Shown here: positions 8,997 to 18,450 of the stretch, one piece after another
How the letters are laid out: each line of letters opens with the position of its first letter
Numbering within the stretch: position 1 is the first letter of the stretch
From: an uncultured SAR86 cluster bacterium
GTDB taxonomy: Bacteria; Pseudomonadota; Gammaproteobacteria; Magnimaribacterales; AG-339-G14
Length of the DNA: 64,000 nt
Direction: 5' to 3'
Assembly: GCA_902570035.1 (NCBI GenBank)
Contig: CACFWO010000002.1
Location: 127,054-191,053, forward strand
Made by a program: the position numbers and the translations under genes
Notes under the pieces: generated by a model
The model's input: the letters and a program-made list of their open reading frames with translations, nothing else
Databases searched by the model: none
What the model was told of the DNA's origin: nothing

Positions 8997-9557
8997 ATGA
9001 GTTGGTTTTACGATCTTCAAGACCTTCTTTTCGAGTTTCTTGAAAAAGGAGGTCCTGTTGTCCTTTTAATAGGCGTCCTCATTATGGTCATGTGGATTCT
9101 TATTTTTGAGAGAATATGGTTTTTTAGGTTCTCAAAACCCCAACTTATTCAAGATGCACGAGATCAGTGGGATCAAGTAAGGTCTGAAAACGGCGGTCCT
9201 GGAAGAAAATCTTGGGAAGGTTATATGATAAGAAGTATGCTTATTTCTCAGGCTAGCACATCAATCAACTCAAATATAGATCTGATAAAAGTATGCACAG
9301 CCGTTGCTCCTCTATTTGGATTATTTGGAACAATCACCGGAATGATGGAAGTATTTCATATTCTTGCTGTTACAGGCGGTGGCGATGCTAAAGCTATGGC
9401 AGGTGGAGTAGCCAGATCTACCATACCCGCAATGGCAGGTTTATTCGCCTCCATCCCGGCCTTGCTAGCTTTGAGATCTATTGACCAAGCAGCTAAAAAG
9501 AACATAGAGATTCTTACAGAAAGATTAACTTATGATAAAAAATTTGATGTAATTTAA
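8997..9557 (+). CDS. exbB: ExbB family proton channel subunit
   Basis: A 186-residue inner-membrane protein with three predicted membrane segments (about residues 18-38, 95-117 and 137-157). The core motif APLFGLFGTITGMMEVF and the MAGGVA-x-S-x-IPA-MAGL stretch are typical of ExbB/TolQ. With ExbD it forms the proton-driven motor that powers TonB. It is shorter than E. coli ExbB (244) and resembles ExbB2 of Vibrio-type TonB2 operons. It is the third gene of the operon, 12 bp before exbD. Confidence 0.92.
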   Translation: MSWFYDLQDLLFEFLEKGGPVVLLIGVLIMVMWILIFERIWFFRFSKPQLIQDARDQWDQVRSENGGPGRKSWEGYMIRSMLISQASTSINSNIDLIKVCTAVAPLFGLFGTITGMMEVFHILAVTGGGDAKAMAGGVARSTIPAMAGLFASIPALLALRSIDQAAKKNIEILTERLTYDKKFDVI

Positions 9558-9569
9558 AGAGGATAAATA

Positions 9570-9980
9570 ATGAGAAGAGCACCAATAAGCCAAGCGGTAG
9601 CAGAAGAAGAGGAAATAAATATTACACCTATGTTGGATGTAGTATTCATCCTGCTTATTTTCTTTATTGTCACAGCAAACTTTATTAAGGAGCCTGGTCT
9701 CGAAGTTAATAGACCAGACTCAGAGACAGCAGAGCCTACTGAAAATGCAGCGATTTTGATTGCTGTAGGTAACGCTGGTGAAATATATATGGATGGCAGG
9801 AGAATTGATAAGCGTCAGGTAAAGGCGAATGTCGTGAGACTGCTAGCAGAAAATCCTCAGGGATCGGTAGTGATCCAGGCTGACGAAAAAGCTACAGCAG
9901 ATACAATTATGGCTGTAATGGATGGCGCTAGAGAAGCTGGCGTTTATAACATCTCTCTTGCATCGGAACCTCAATTTTAA
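9570..9980 (+). CDS. exbD: ExbD family biopolymer transport protein
   Basis: A 136-residue protein with one N-terminal membrane helix (about residues 22-40). Its LDVVFILL segment places Asp23 where the essential ExbD/TolR aspartate lies. The NITPMLDVVF motif is diagnostic for the family. The rest is a periplasmic domain ending in a typical beta-alpha fold. It pairs with the ExbB encoded just upstream and is followed by tonB after 2 bp. A Shine-Dalgarno AGAGGA lies upstream of the ATG. Confidence 0.94.
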   Translation: MRRAPISQAVAEEEEINITPMLDVVFILLIFFIVTANFIKEPGLEVNRPDSETAEPTENAAILIAVGNAGEIYMDGRRIDKRQVKANVVRLLAENPQGSVVIQADEKATADTIMAVMDGAREAGVYNISLASEPQF

Positions 9981-9982
9981 TT

Positions 9983-10639
9983 ATGGCAATTGGTCTTAAT
10001 AAAAATAATTATCAAAAATACGGTCTCATAGCCGCAGGCGGAAGTGCTTTTGCAATTTTCTCTCTGCTATTTATGGCTGCATTAATTGCTACCGGAGATG
10101 TCTCACTCGACGATATTAATACTAGAAAAATAGCTGATTTCCTTATGCCAGAAAGAGAACTTGAGCTGATGGATGATTCTATGGAAAGACCTGAAGAACA
10201 AGAACCTCCACCAGACATGCTGCCTCCAGATGTTGAGATGGATACTATGGAAGATTTATCTGGAAGTATAGCTCCAAAATTCAATTTTAAAGCCAGGAGA
10301 CAGGGAGTCTTTGCAGATGGAGCTTATGTTCCTATATTTCAAATCCCTCCTCAGTATCCTAGAAGAGCTGCTGAAAGAGGAATTGAAGGTTGTGTGGTTG
10401 TTGAATACACCGTTACTACCATGGGAACTGTGAGAGATCCTGAAGTTATAGCAGCCAATCCTTCTGGAATATTTAATAGCTCAGCAAAAAGAGCTGCACT
10501 AAAATATAAATATAAACCTATGATTAGAGATGGTGTAGCTGTGGAAGTTCCTGGAGTTAAACAAAGAATAACTTTTATTTTAGAGGGTGAGGGCAAGGGG
10601 CCTGGTTACATTCCTCAAAATTGTCAAGAAATGTATTGA
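9983..10639 (+). CDS. tonB: TonB family energy transducer
   Basis: A 218-residue TonB protein: one N-terminal membrane helix (about 13-37), a short acidic proline-containing linker (about 60-85, with EEQEPPPDMLPPD), and a C-terminal TonB domain (about 120-205) that begins with PQYPRRAAERGIEG, the conserved YP-x2-A-x3-G-x-EG-type motif. It carries energy from ExbB/ExbD to TonB-dependent outer-membrane receptors. The linker is much shorter than in E. coli TonB, as in TonB2 proteins. No receptor gene is in this window. Confidence 0.92.
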   Translation: MAIGLNKNNYQKYGLIAAGGSAFAIFSLLFMAALIATGDVSLDDINTRKIADFLMPERELELMDDSMERPEEQEPPPDMLPPDVEMDTMEDLSGSIAPKFNFKARRQGVFADGAYVPIFQIPPQYPRRAAERGIEGCVVVEYTVTTMGTVRDPEVIAANPSGIFNSSAKRAALKYKYKPMIRDGVAVEVPGVKQRITFILEGEGKGPGYIPQNCQEMY

Positions 10640-10640
10640 T

Positions 10641-12035
10641 ATGATTAAGTTTCTTTTAATAATTTCATTATCATTTATTTCTTTTTCTGCATTTGTTCAA
10701 GATGAGCAGCCAAAAGAAAAACAGATTCTATTTCCGGATTACAACCTTGATGATTGTTTAAAGAGCCTTGATATAAACAAAGTCAGCAAAAGAAGATCTG
10801 CAAAAACTTTAAGCAGATCTGTCCAAAGAATAATGGCTGATGTTTTCCCTCTTTTAGAAGAAGAACAATGGGATGAAGCTCTATTATTATTAGATCAAAT
10901 TAAAGGTCTCGAAAAAGCTACCGACACTGATTTGGCACAAATGTGGTATTACTATGCCTATATTCATTTCTCTCAGGATAATCTTAGACTCGCAAAATAC
11001 GACTACCAACAATTTTTAGCAATTCCTGATACTGATCCAAGGCTCAAGGCAGGTGTGATTTTTAGTCTTGCTCAAATTGCTTATTCAAGCGAGGAATACA
11101 GAGAAACTATCAGGCGCCTTAAAGAATGGCTTGCGTTAGAAGAAGCTCCAAGCTCAACGGGTTTTGACATTATGGCCGCAGCTCATTGGCAACTTAAAGA
11201 AAAGAAGCTTGCCTTAAGAAATGCAGAGACTGCGATGTGCATCTCCAAAGCAAATCAAAAAATTCCTCGAGAAGGTACCTATAACCTTATCATAGCTTTG
11301 TATAATGAGAATGAAGACACTCAATCAATGTTAACTCTTTATGAAGAACTCGTAAGTTTTTATCCAAAGAAAAGATACTGGGTTCAGCTTTCAGGAATTT
11401 ATGGTGAATTAAAAAAAGAATCCAAACAATTGGGAGCTCTTGAAGCTGCTCACGATCAAAGGCTTTTGGATAAAGAAAACGAGTATATTGTCCTTTATCA
11501 GCTTTTAATGAGAGCTGAGGCTCCTTATAAAGCCGCAAAAGTTATTGACTATGGAATTACAGAAGAGTTTGTGGAAGAAAATGAAAAGCATCTTAAATAT
11601 TTAGCTCAAGCATGGCACTTATCTCAGGAGCTAGGTAAAGCAGAGCCTGTTTATAAAAAGGCTGCTGAAAAAGCTAAGGATGGAGAGTTGTATGTATTTC
11701 TGGGGCAGATTTATCTGGCTACAGATAGACTTGATTTAGCCTCACAAAGTCTAAAAAAAGGTCTTGAAAAAGGAAAATTAAAAGATCCTGTGTCTGTGAA
11801 TATATTGCTGGGGCAAGTTGCTTACGAACAACAAAAATTCGATGAAGCTACAACGTTCTTTAGAAAATCACTCGATAAAGTTAGTGATATAAAAGGAAAA
11901 AATGAAGAAGATACCTTTAAAAAGCAAGACAAGCTTAGAAACCAAGCTCTTAAGTGGCTGTCTTACACTGAGAATGAAAGAGAAAGAGTCAGGATTCTTA
12001 ACTTGAGAAGAAAAGATTTAGAAGAAAACGCCTAA
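10641..12035 (+). CDS. TPR-repeat periplasmic protein of the TonB operon
   Basis: A 464-residue predicted exported protein. I choose the ATG at 10641, just after the tonB stop, because it gives a clean signal peptide (about residues 1-19, ending SAFVQ); the longer frame from 10587 would begin inside tonB. The body is helical with tetratricopeptide-like repeats, for example around LYVFLGQIYLATDRLD and ILLGQVAYEQQKFDEA. TPR proteins regularly close TonB2-type operons, and in Vibrio TtpC systems one is needed for full function. It converges with folA, overlapping its end by 4 bp. Confidence 0.85.
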   Translation: MIKFLLIISLSFISFSAFVQDEQPKEKQILFPDYNLDDCLKSLDINKVSKRRSAKTLSRSVQRIMADVFPLLEEEQWDEALLLLDQIKGLEKATDTDLAQMWYYYAYIHFSQDNLRLAKYDYQQFLAIPDTDPRLKAGVIFSLAQIAYSSEEYRETIRRLKEWLALEEAPSSTGFDIMAAAHWQLKEKKLALRNAETAMCISKANQKIPREGTYNLIIALYNENEDTQSMLTLYEELVSFYPKKRYWVQLSGIYGELKKESKQLGALEAAHDQRLLDKENEYIVLYQLLMRAEAPYKAAKVIDYGITEEFVEENEKHLKYLAQAWHLSQELGKAEPVYKKAAEKAKDGELYVFLGQIYLATDRLDLASQSLKKGLEKGKLKDPVSVNILLGQVAYEQQKFDEATTFFRKSLDKVSDIKGKNEEDTFKKQDKLRNQALKWLSYTENERERVRILNLRRKDLEENA

Positions 12036-12523
12036 GAACTTTTTACGTACTTTATTAAAGCGCAGTTTATTCCAGAGCCTTCATCAAAAAAGTCTTCTCT
12101 TTCCATTTCCTTCCAGCTTTTCCAGTCAAAATCAGGCAGACTTAGATCTCCTTCCACTTCAATATCAACCTCAGTCAGGTATAGCGTATCTGCAAAAATT
12201 TCCCCACTTTTATAAATAGCGTAACCCCCGATCAAGAAAATATCTTTATTTGGAAAGTTTTCTTTTGATGAATTTATTGCGTCTTCTAATGATCTGACTA
12301 TTTCGCAGCCATCTGCCGTCTTCAATGTTGTTGATACAATTACATTTTCTCTATTTGGCAGAGATTTTCCTATCGATAAAAAAGTATTTTTACCCATTAT
12401 CACTACTGAATTGCTTGTAATTTTTTTGAATCTTTTTAGATCTTCAGAAATTTGCCAGGGCAGGGAACCATCCTTTCCGATGAAACCATTTTTAGAAACG
12501 GCAACAATTAAACTTAAAGTCAT
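12032..12523 (-). CDS. folA: Dihydrofolate reductase
   Basis: Reduces dihydrofolate to tetrahydrofolate with NADPH, regenerating the cofactor used up by thymidylate synthase. The 163-residue protein has the N-terminal IVAVS strand, the substrate segment LPWQISEDLKRFK in which Asp28 aligns with the catalytic Asp27 of E. coli, and the cofactor motifs VIMGKNTF and IFLIGGYAIY. It is the next gene after thyA, whose stop touches its start at 12523, the usual thyA-folA pairing. Confidence 0.95.
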   Translation of the reverse strand: MTLSLIVAVSKNGFIGKDGSLPWQISEDLKRFKKITSNSVVIMGKNTFLSIGKSLPNRENVIVSTTLKTADGCEIVRSLEDAINSSKENFPNKDIFLIGGYAIYKSGEIFADTLYLTEVDIEVEGDLSLPDFDWKSWKEMEREDFFDEGSGINCALIKYVKSS

Positions 12524-13317
12524 TAGACGGCAATAGGAGCTGAAATTGTAGGATGAGGATCGTATTCTTTTATTTCGAAATCTTCATAAGAAAAATCAAA
12601 AAGATCCTTAATATTTTTATTAATTTCGAGGCTAGGTAATTTTTTAGGCTCTCTTTCAAGTTGTAGTTTAGCTTGATCAAGATGATTGTGATACAGATGC
12701 GCATCACCTAAGGTCAAAATAAATTCCTTTGGCTTCAGGTTGCAAACTTGGGCAATCATCATTGTTAAAAGTGCATAGGATGCGATGTTGAACGGCACTC
12801 CTAGAAAAACATCTGCACTTCTTTGATATAACTGACAAGAAATTTTTCCATCTGCTACATAAAATTGAAACAGTATATGACAAGGCGGCAATGCCATTTC
12901 ATCAATGAGGGAAACATTCCATGCGCTTACTATATGGCGTCTAGAATTTGGATTATTTTTTATGCTTTCAACGACTTGAGTTAATTGATCAACTTTTTTA
13001 CCATCATGAGTTGGCCATGATCTCCATTGAGATCCATAAACCGGTCCTAGCTCTCCATTTGGATCTGCCCACTCATCCCATATAGTTACTTTATTATCTT
13101 TTAAAAATTTTATATTTGTTTCTCCTTTTATAAACCAAAGCAATTCATAAATGATAGATTTTAGATGTACCTTCTTAGTTGTTATTAATGGGAAGTTATT
13201 TTCTAAATCAAACCTTAATTGTTCTCCAAAAATACTTCTTGTTCCCGTTCCGGTTCTATCTTCTCTATCTACACCTTCATTGATAATTTTTTCTACTAAA
13301 TTTAAATAATTTCTCAT
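12523..13317 (-). CDS. thyA: Thymidylate synthase
   Basis: Methylates dUMP to dTMP using methylene-tetrahydrofolate. The 264-residue protein has exactly the E. coli ThyA length, with catalytic Cys146 in LPPCH and the dUMP-binding [16 protein letters not shown] signature just after it. The start overlaps the lgt stop by 4 bp; lgt-thyA-folA is a classic gammaproteobacterial order. No anomalies are seen. Confidence 0.97.
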   Translation of the reverse strand: MRNYLNLVEKIINEGVDREDRTGTGTRSIFGEQLRFDLENNFPLITTKKVHLKSIIYELLWFIKGETNIKFLKDNKVTIWDEWADPNGELGPVYGSQWRSWPTHDGKKVDQLTQVVESIKNNPNSRRHIVSAWNVSLIDEMALPPCHILFQFYVADGKISCQLYQRSADVFLGVPFNIASYALLTMMIAQVCNLKPKEFILTLGDAHLYHNHLDQAKLQLEREPKKLPSLEINKNIKDLFDFSYEDFEIKEYDPHPTISAPIAV

Positions 13318-14108
13318 GAGGGTTTCTTTCTATAGGCGAAGATCAATAAAGATATACCGATTATTAGCATAGGTAAACTCAAAAGTTGACCTCTTGTAAA
13401 TATTTCTAATAAATCAAATCCAATGTGTGCATCTGGTGTTCTAAAGTTTTCCGTTGAAATTCTTACAATTGCATAGCCGCTCAGAAATAAACCAGCTATG
13501 GACCATCTTGGAGGATTAGTCCGCGCGAACAGGTACAGCAAAATGAATAGAATGACTCCTTCGCTAAATGCTTGATAGAGTTGAGACGGATGTCGTAAAA
13601 GGCCTTCAGGATCGTTTGAAAAAATGACTCCCCAAGAAACATCAGTTGGCCGTCCTAATAATTCTCCTCCCATAAAATTTCCTACCCTTACTGATCCAAG
13701 GCCTATAGGGAAGCAGATAGCGTAATGCTCCATTACATCAGAGAACTTAAGGTCAAACTTTTTACCAAATAAATAAAAGGAAAAGAGAACCCCGATCAAA
13801 CCTCCGTGAAAAGATAGGCCGCCTTCCCAGATCCTTATAATTGACAAAGGATCGTAAATTAATTGATCAGGTGCATAGAAGACCATGTAACCAATTCTGC
13901 CGCCTAAAATTGCTCCTAATATCCCATAAGTTAGATAGTCTTCAGCTTGTGCAGGTGACATTCTTCCGCTTACTTTACCTATTCTTTTAGCAGCAAAATT
14001 TACTCCTAAAATTGCAACCAACCATGATATGCCATACCAGTAAACTGGCCACCAACCTACCACAGGAACTGGAATATAAAATGCAACTGGGTCGATATTT
14101 ATAATCAT
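13314..14108 (-). CDS. lgt: Prolipoprotein diacylglyceryl transferase
   Basis: Inner-membrane enzyme that moves a diacylglyceryl group from phosphatidylglycerol to the lipobox cysteine of prolipoproteins. The 264-residue protein is polytopic (about seven membrane segments) and has the Lgt signature region with [24 protein letters not shown] and HPSQLYQA. It lies in the lgt-thyA-folA operon, overlapping the upstream permease gene by 4 bp. Confidence 0.96.
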   Translation of the reverse strand: MIINIDPVAFYIPVPVVGWWPVYWYGISWLVAILGVNFAAKRIGKVSGRMSPAQAEDYLTYGILGAILGGRIGYMVFYAPDQLIYDPLSIIRIWEGGLSFHGGLIGVLFSFYLFGKKFDLKFSDVMEHYAICFPIGLGSVRVGNFMGGELLGRPTDVSWGVIFSNDPEGLLRHPSQLYQAFSEGVILFILLYLFARTNPPRWSIAGLFLSGYAIVRISTENFRTPDAHIGFDLLEIFTRGQLLSLPMLIIGISLLIFAYRKKPS

Positions 14109-14914
14109 AAAAAAGTTGAATAAAAGACCCTAAATGCCGCAAGGATTACCAAAATTGCAAAAGCTTTTTTTAAAATGTCTCCTTGAGTGTTTGAGGACAA
14201 ATTTGCCCCGACCCGAGCGAAATAAATACTGCTCAATCCAACAATTAAAATTGCAGGGTAAAAAGCTGCTCCAATAAGATAATCTAATTCTTTAGCCGCC
14301 TCTGGAACAAATAAAAAGACTGCTATTGAGCTTGATAGAGCAAATGAAAATCCCATCACAGAAGATGTGCCAATTGCTTTATGCATAGATAATCCTCTGA
14401 ATTTAAAATAAGGAATCATTAATATTCCTCCACCAATTCCTACAATTGAGGTTAAAGAGGCTATCGCGGCAATTACAAGTATTAGCTCTACTTTATTTAT
14501 TTGTTTAGAATCTTGTTTTGGAGAAATATCAAAAATTAACTGCAAGGCTGCTAAGGTCAATGAAACAGCAATGATAATTTGTAAGGTTGTGCTTTCGAAA
14601 AAAAACGAGATATATCTTCCTAAAAATGCAAAAAGTAATCCCACTAAAAAAACAATCCTTAAAACATCCGTATCTACATTTCCATTTTTATAATGTGTTC
14701 GGGCAGCATTGGGGATCACTAAAGCCATTGTCGTCATTGATGTGCCTGTCGCTAAGAATGGGATAATTTCTTTAGGGAAGTTTAAAAATTCAAATAGGAA
14801 AATGTAGGCCGGCACTAGAATGATGCCAGAACCAATCCCAAAGAAACCCGAAAGCAGCCCTGCAAAGATTCCTAGAAACAAGAGAGCTATGGTTAGTTCA
14901 ATCATTACATGCAT
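14105..14914 (-). CDS. TSUP/TauE-SafE family membrane permease
   Basis: A 269-residue polytopic membrane protein with about eight predicted helices in two related halves. Each half carries a glycine-rich motif of the TauE/SafE family: GFFGIGSGIILVP near residue 25 and SIVGIGGGILMIPY near residue 156. The family exports sulfite, sulfoacetate or related anions; the substrate here cannot be assigned. The ATG at 14914 and one at 14905 are both possible starts. It overlaps lgt by 4 bp and probably heads that minus-strand operon. Confidence 0.85.
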   Translation of the reverse strand: MHVMIELTIALLFLGIFAGLLSGFFGIGSGIILVPAYIFLFEFLNFPKEIIPFLATGTSMTTMALVIPNAARTHYKNGNVDTDVLRIVFLVGLLFAFLGRYISFFFESTTLQIIIAVSLTLAALQLIFDISPKQDSKQINKVELILVIAAIASLTSIVGIGGGILMIPYFKFRGLSMHKAIGTSSVMGFSFALSSSIAVFLFVPEAAKELDYLIGAAFYPAILIVGLSSIYFARVGANLSSNTQGDILKKAFAILVILAAFRVFYSTFL

Positions 14915-14958
14915 TATCTATGATAGAGGTGCTCTGATAAACTTCTTTCCAAAATAAA

Positions 14959-15735
14959 ATGTGTCTGATTCTTACTGCAATAAATCCTAACTCTGAGTTT
15001 AAACTTGTCCTAGCCTCAAATCGTGACGAGTTTTATGAAAGACCAACAAAAAATATGTTTTGGAGGGCAGACAAAAATATTCTTTCTGGAGAGGATGAGC
15101 TCAAAAAAGGGATGTGGTTAGGCTTAAATAAAAATGGAAGTCTCGCAGCAGTTACCAACGTCAGAGACTTTTCTGATGAAGAGGCTCTCAATCAACCTGA
15201 AAAAAAAGAATCCAGAGGCGACCTAGTAAAAAATTTCCTTAAGGAAAACATATCCATAAAAGATTATTCAAATAGAATTAATGGATCAAATTATCAAGGA
15301 TTTAATCTGATTCTTATCAAAGATTTCAAGTTAAGTATTATTTCAAGCGAAGCCACAGAATTAGATGAGCAGAGTGAGGGGATCTTTGTTTTAGGCAATA
15401 AAAAATATAATTCAAAAAGTGAAAAACTCATAAGCGCAAAAAACGATTTTAGTGATGTTCTTAAATCTCAATTAACTCATCAGGGACTACTTGAATTGAT
15501 GTCTAAACCAGCTAATGAACCTTTTGCTTTTTCAAATACATTTATTAAAGGCAATCATGGCAATGAATTCAATGCGCGTTTTATAAATTCTGATATTTAT
15601 GGAACAAGAGCAACGACAATTATAACAATCGATCAAGAAAACTTATGTTTAATTACAGAGAGGGTTTTCGATGGTAAGGGCTTTGTAAAAGAAAATAAGT
15701 TTGAATTTACTGTAAAAAATGAAAGAGTTTCCTGA
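14959..15735 (+). CDS. NRDE/TANGO2 family protein
   Basis: A 258-residue protein starting MCLILTA with Cys2, followed by the SNRDEFYERPT motif (around residues 21-31) that defines the NRDE (TANGO2) family. Cys2 and the fold suggest an N-terminal-nucleophile-hydrolase-like structure; eukaryotic TANGO2 has been tied to lipid and heme handling, but the bacterial function is unknown. It is the first gene of a plus-strand run and overlaps the rppH start by 17 bp, so the two are likely cotranscribed. Confidence 0.85.
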   Translation: MCLILTAINPNSEFKLVLASNRDEFYERPTKNMFWRADKNILSGEDELKKGMWLGLNKNGSLAAVTNVRDFSDEEALNQPEKKESRGDLVKNFLKENISIKDYSNRINGSNYQGFNLILIKDFKLSIISSEATELDEQSEGIFVLGNKKYNSKSEKLISAKNDFSDVLKSQLTHQGLLELMSKPANEPFAFSNTFIKGNHGNEFNARFINSDIYGTRATTIITIDQENLCLITERVFDGKGFVKENKFEFTVKNERVS

Positions 15736-16192
15736 AGGCTATAGAAAGAATGTAGCTGTCATTGTTAAAGATCCGTTGAATGGAAAATTACTTTTTTGTC
15801 GAAGATGCGAGACAGATAATTGGCAATTTCCACAAGGTGGCATAGATAATGGAGAAGACACTACTGAGGCTATGTACCGAGAACTATATGAGGAAGTAGG
15901 ACTTGGTAAAGATGATATTAATATTGTTGCTATTTCAAAAGAATGGATAACTTATGATATCCCAACATCAATTAGATCTTACGTTTTGGGAGGTAAATTT
16001 AAAGGCCAGATTCAAAAATGGTATTTTGTGGATCTCGTTTCCCCAAAAGAAAAAATAGACTTAAATAAGGATACTAAGCCAGAATTTGATAGATATGAAT
16101 GGGTCACATATTGGTATCCTTTAGGAAAAATTATCGACTTCAAAAAGGAAGCATATAGAAAGGTACTTACAGAATTTGCTGAGCAAATGTGA
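15719..16192 (+). CDS. rppH: RNA pyrophosphohydrolase (Nudix)
   Basis: Removes pyrophosphate from the 5' end of mRNAs, starting 5'-end-dependent decay. The 157-residue protein contains a complete Nudix box at residues 40-62, with Gly40, Glu46, the REL-x-EE core (Arg54, Glu58, Glu59) and Gly61. The N-terminal GYRKNVAVIV is typical of RppH. The start lies inside the end of the NRDE gene. A HAD phosphatase gene follows after 3 bp, a common companion of rppH. Confidence 0.93.
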   Translation: MKEFPEGYRKNVAVIVKDPLNGKLLFCRRCETDNWQFPQGGIDNGEDTTEAMYRELYEEVGLGKDDINIVAISKEWITYDIPTSIRSYVLGGKFKGQIQKWYFVDLVSPKEKIDLNKDTKPEFDRYEWVTYWYPLGKIIDFKKEAYRKVLTEFAEQM

Positions 16193-16195
16193 AAG

Positions 16196-16843
16196 ATGAA
16201 ATTACACGTTTTTGATTTGGACGACACACTCCTTTGCGGAGACTCTGAGGGAGCATGGATAAATTTTTTATCAACAAAAGGTTTCTTTGGTAACGATGAT
16301 CACTCCTCAATAATGGAACAGTTTGAAGTAGATTATCGTTCCGGTAATTTTGATTCAGAAAAATACTGTCTTTATATCTTACAATCCATGCAGGATCTCC
16401 ATGAAAAGGAATTATCAAAATTATCTCATGAATTTATTGAAGGGTACTTCGATCAATTAGTAGATCAAGTTACCTTTAATCTTTTAGATAGGATCGAGAA
16501 AGAAGACCTATCAATTATTGCTACTGGGGCTATGGATTTTTTAGGAAATGAATTTACCCGCAAATTTGGCATTCAAGACTGCATTGCGACCAAGACAGAG
16601 GTCATAAACAATAAAATATCTGGCAGGTTAGACGGTTCGCCAAACTTTGGCTCTGATAAGAAAGCTAACGTTGAAGAATGGTGCAAACGCGAAAATATCT
16701 CTAAAGAAGAGATTATTTTTTACACAGATTCTATAAATGATTTTCCTTTGGTTGAGCATAGCCCCAAAAGTGTAATTGTATGCCCTGATGAAAAGTTAGA
16801 AAAATTTGCTCAGGAAAATAAATTAGAAATTATTTATCGTTAA
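16196..16843 (+). CDS. HAD superfamily IB phosphatase
   Basis: A 215-residue haloacid-dehalogenase-type hydrolase. Motif I is FDLDDTL (residues 5-11, nucleophile Asp6 with Asp8), motif II IIATGA, and motif IV YTDSINDFPLV near residue 180. The helical cap between motifs I and II fits the HAD-IB group (SerB-like phosphatases). Substrate unknown; relatives beside rppH are usually annotated as HAD-IB family hydrolases. It follows rppH after 3 bp and precedes an aminotransferase gene by 17 bp. Confidence 0.85.
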   Translation: MKLHVFDLDDTLLCGDSEGAWINFLSTKGFFGNDDHSSIMEQFEVDYRSGNFDSEKYCLYILQSMQDLHEKELSKLSHEFIEGYFDQLVDQVTFNLLDRIEKEDLSIIATGAMDFLGNEFTRKFGIQDCIATKTEVINNKISGRLDGSPNFGSDKKANVEEWCKRENISKEEIIFYTDSINDFPLVEHSPKSVIVCPDEKLEKFAQENKLEIIYR

Positions 16844-16860
16844 CATATTAAAATAAATAC

Positions 16861-18081
16861 ATGGACGATCTGAAAGAACAATTTGATTCTTTTTGCAAAG
16901 AAAAAAATTTAATTGATTTAACAAGAGGAAAGCCATCTCCAGAGCAGCTGACTTTATCTGAAGAGCTCGATGGTATTTTAGATGGTAATTTTATTCAAGA
17001 CGGCGTAGATACAAGAAACTACGGCGAAATAAAAGGCTTGCCTTCTGCAAGAAAGCTCGGCGCTGAGTTATTGAATTATTCTGAAGAATTTATCCTTGCT
17101 TCCTCAAATAGCAGCTTAACTTTGATGGGTAATCTTTTGTCAGCCTTCCTTTTTAATGGCAGTGGGGATGCTCCTTGGAATGAATCGGAGACTATTTCGG
17201 TAATTTGTCCAGTTCCTGGTTATGATCGTCATTTTGCTCTATGTGAAAAACTCGGCATCAAGATGATAAAAGTTCCTCTAACAGGAGAAGGTCCGGACAT
17301 GAATATTGTTGAAGACTTAGTCAAGAACAATGACAGCATTAAAGGTATTTGGTGCAACCCCAAACATTCAAACCCTACTGGAGAGATATATTCTAATGAT
17401 ACCGTTAAGAGAATTGCCAATTTACCACTGATTGGTGCTTCAGATTTCATTGTTCTTTGGGATAATGCTTACGCGGTTCATGATTTTGCAAATTCAAAAA
17501 AGCTTCCTAGCATTCAGGGCATCTCTCAGGAACTTGATACCTTTGATAATGTGGCTACTTTTGGCAGTACCAGCAAGATAACTTTTGCCGGCGGTGGGAT
17601 AGCTTTTTTAGGAGCTTCCGATAAATTAATGAGCATATTTCTTGATTACTTTTCAAAATTCAACTTCAGTCCGGATAAGGTCAATCAAGCAAGACACGTT
17701 AGATTTTTAAAAGATAGAAAAGGTATAGAAGCTCATATGAAAAAACTAGCTGAGGTCATAAGGCCTAAATTTGAGCTAGTAGATAAGTATCTGAATTCTT
17801 TACCCAAGGGATTGGCTTCTTGGACAAAACCAACTGGAGGATATTTTATATCCTTTGACTCAAAGCCTGGACAAGCATCAAAAATTTTTGATTTATGTAA
17901 GACTGCAGGGCTAAATCTAACTCCTATAGGGTCTGCTTTCCCTTACAGAAGAGATCAAGAAGATAGCAATATAAGAATCGCGCCGACCTTCGTGTCAATT
18001 GAAGATCTTGAAAAGGCAATGCAAATATTTGTGTGTTGTGTGAAATTGGCAGACGAAATGGAGAAGAACTTAGTTTCTTGA
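16861..18081 (+). CDS. Class I/II aminotransferase (aspartate aminotransferase-like, PF12897 type)
   Basis: A 406-residue PLP enzyme. The N-terminal DLTRGKPSPEQL (residues 19-30) is characteristic of the Asp_aminotransf group (PF12897), a distinct aspartate aminotransferase lineage. Other landmarks are WCNPKHSNPTGE, where Asn contacts PLP, WDNAYAVHDF, and the Schiff-base lysine in STSKITFAGGG. It probably interconverts aspartate and oxaloacetate with glutamate; specificity is inferred from the family. It converges with hspQ, overlapping it by 12 bp. Confidence 0.85.
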   Translation: MDDLKEQFDSFCKEKNLIDLTRGKPSPEQLTLSEELDGILDGNFIQDGVDTRNYGEIKGLPSARKLGAELLNYSEEFILASSNSSLTLMGNLLSAFLFNGSGDAPWNESETISVICPVPGYDRHFALCEKLGIKMIKVPLTGEGPDMNIVEDLVKNNDSIKGIWCNPKHSNPTGEIYSNDTVKRIANLPLIGASDFIVLWDNAYAVHDFANSKKLPSIQGISQELDTFDNVATFGSTSKITFAGGGIAFLGASDKLMSIFLDYFSKFNFSPDKVNQARHVRFLKDRKGIEAHMKKLAEVIRPKFELVDKYLNSLPKGLASWTKPTGGYFISFDSKPGQASKIFDLCKTAGLNLTPIGSAFPYRRDQEDSNIRIAPTFVSIEDLEKAMQIFVCCVKLADEMEKNLVS

Positions 18082-18414
18082 AGTTTCTCTTACTTCATAA
18101 GCTTGGCCTTTGAAAGGTCCAAAAAATTCTTTTACATCAGGATGATCAACTGGAGAGTTTGAGTCGTCAGCTATAAGATTTTGCTGAGAGACATAAGCTG
18201 TATAAAAAACATCATCGTTCTCAGCAAACACGTGATAAAAAGGTTGATCCTTTCTAGGTCTTATTTGTTGAGGAATGCTTTGATACCACTCTTCGGTGTT
18301 ATTAAACTCAGGGTCAACGTCAAAAATTACACCTCTAAAGTCTAGGTATTTATGTCTGACAACTTGTCCTATGGAATAATTGGTTTCGATAAGTTCTTTC
18401 ATTGATAATTTCAT
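18070..18414 (-). CDS. hspQ: HspQ family heat shock protein
   Basis: A 114-residue protein with the family features IGQVVRHKYLDFRGVIFDVDPEF near the N-terminus and QPFYHVFAE plus AYVSQQNL in the centre. HspQ binds hemimethylated oriC-region DNA in E. coli and acts as an adaptor and substrate of Lon protease. Its stop lies inside the 3' end of the aminotransferase gene. No sigma-32-like promoter was recognised in the 36-bp gap between it and zapE. Confidence 0.88.
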   Translation of the reverse strand: MKLSMKELIETNYSIGQVVRHKYLDFRGVIFDVDPEFNNTEEWYQSIPQQIRPRKDQPFYHVFAENDDVFYTAYVSQQNLIADDSNSPVDHPDVKEFFGPFKGQAYEVRETSRN

Positions 18415-18450
18415 TCTAACATCATTTTTATGTGGGCTTTGTCAAAAAAA

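Noticed and set aside
10587-10641. Upstream start for the TPR protein inside tonB
   Set aside because: The extension lacks a signal peptide and lies within tonB; the ATG at 10641 right after the tonB stop gives a clean signal peptide.
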